A model generated the notes under the pieces. That model did no database searches, was not told where the DNA came from, and worked only from the letters and a program-made list of their open reading frames with translations. 14,567 nt of DNA from DSAR01 sp034437315 (GTDB lineage Bacteria; Chloroflexota; Anaerolineae; B4-G1), in NCBI GenBank assembly GCA_034437315.1, contig DAOTUC010000198.1, forward strand, positions 1 to 14,567. The letters run 5' to 3'. Shown here piece after piece: positions 14,562-14,567 of the stretch. Within the stretch, counting starts at the first letter, position 1. The number at the start of each line of letters is the position of its first letter. A program made the translations under genes and the position numbers.

Positions 14562-14567
14562 ATGATG

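Noticed and set aside
14436..14567. CRISPR array at the right edge
   Set aside because: The repeated AGACCCTAAAGG motif alternates in orientation, has irregular spacing and is not 28-37 nt of identical direct repeat; an array may exist beyond the window but none is visible.

Overview
The window looks like a chromosomal segment of a GC-rich bacterium, most likely a member of the Chloroflexota (Anaerolineae/Caldilineae-like). This is an inference from four things: the GyrA sequence type, a secreted-protein tail ending in YLPLVLRSD, a Uma2-family gene, and GC-rich intergenic inverted repeats. No rRNA, tRNA or recognisable CRISPR array is visible.

Left part (1-2310): the 3' end of a probably secreted protein converges on a three-gene flavoprotein operon on the minus strand. 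In order of transcription it holds an Fe-S flavoprotein-like protein, an NAD(P)H-dependent FMN reductase-like protein and a flavodoxin. A bidirectional hairpin terminator lies between the converging units. The operon leader carries an 11-bp-period direct repeat and a small palindrome over a putative -10 box. A gene-poor gap follows (2311-2824), holding a promoter for a Uma2-family nuclease gene. A 71-bp inverted-repeat element separates Uma2 from the convergent gyrA / AlbA_2-ATPase pair.

Middle (3554-8964): gyrA (GTG start, minus strand) is followed 47 nt downstream by a Schlafen/AlbA_2-type ATP-binding regulator. Divergent from gyrA is an MFS transporter whose reading frame is broken by a single-base insertion at a T5C2 tract.

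Right part (8995-14567): the most interesting block is a compact minus-strand operon of three overlapping genes. The first encodes a 1075-aa fusion of three RAMP (Cas7-like) domains, with a helical insertion of roughly 300 residues that appears to split the second domain. The second encodes an unrecognised 294-aa protein with a CxxC-x12-CxxC zinc ribbon. The third encodes a Cas6-like RAMP endoribonuclease candidate. The operon has its own promoter, two GTTTAA-type palindromes in its leader, and 453 bp of AT-rich non-coding DNA behind it, so it appears complete at both ends. No Cas10, Cas5, Cas1, Cas2 or ancillary nuclease is seen. A good sigma70-like promoter fires the other way toward the right edge, into a region with three copies of an AGACCCTAAAGG-type motif. 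This looks like a Cas10-less, multi-RAMP-fusion system distinct from type III-E Cas7-11. Whether a CRISPR array or another guide source lies just beyond the right edge cannot be seen here.
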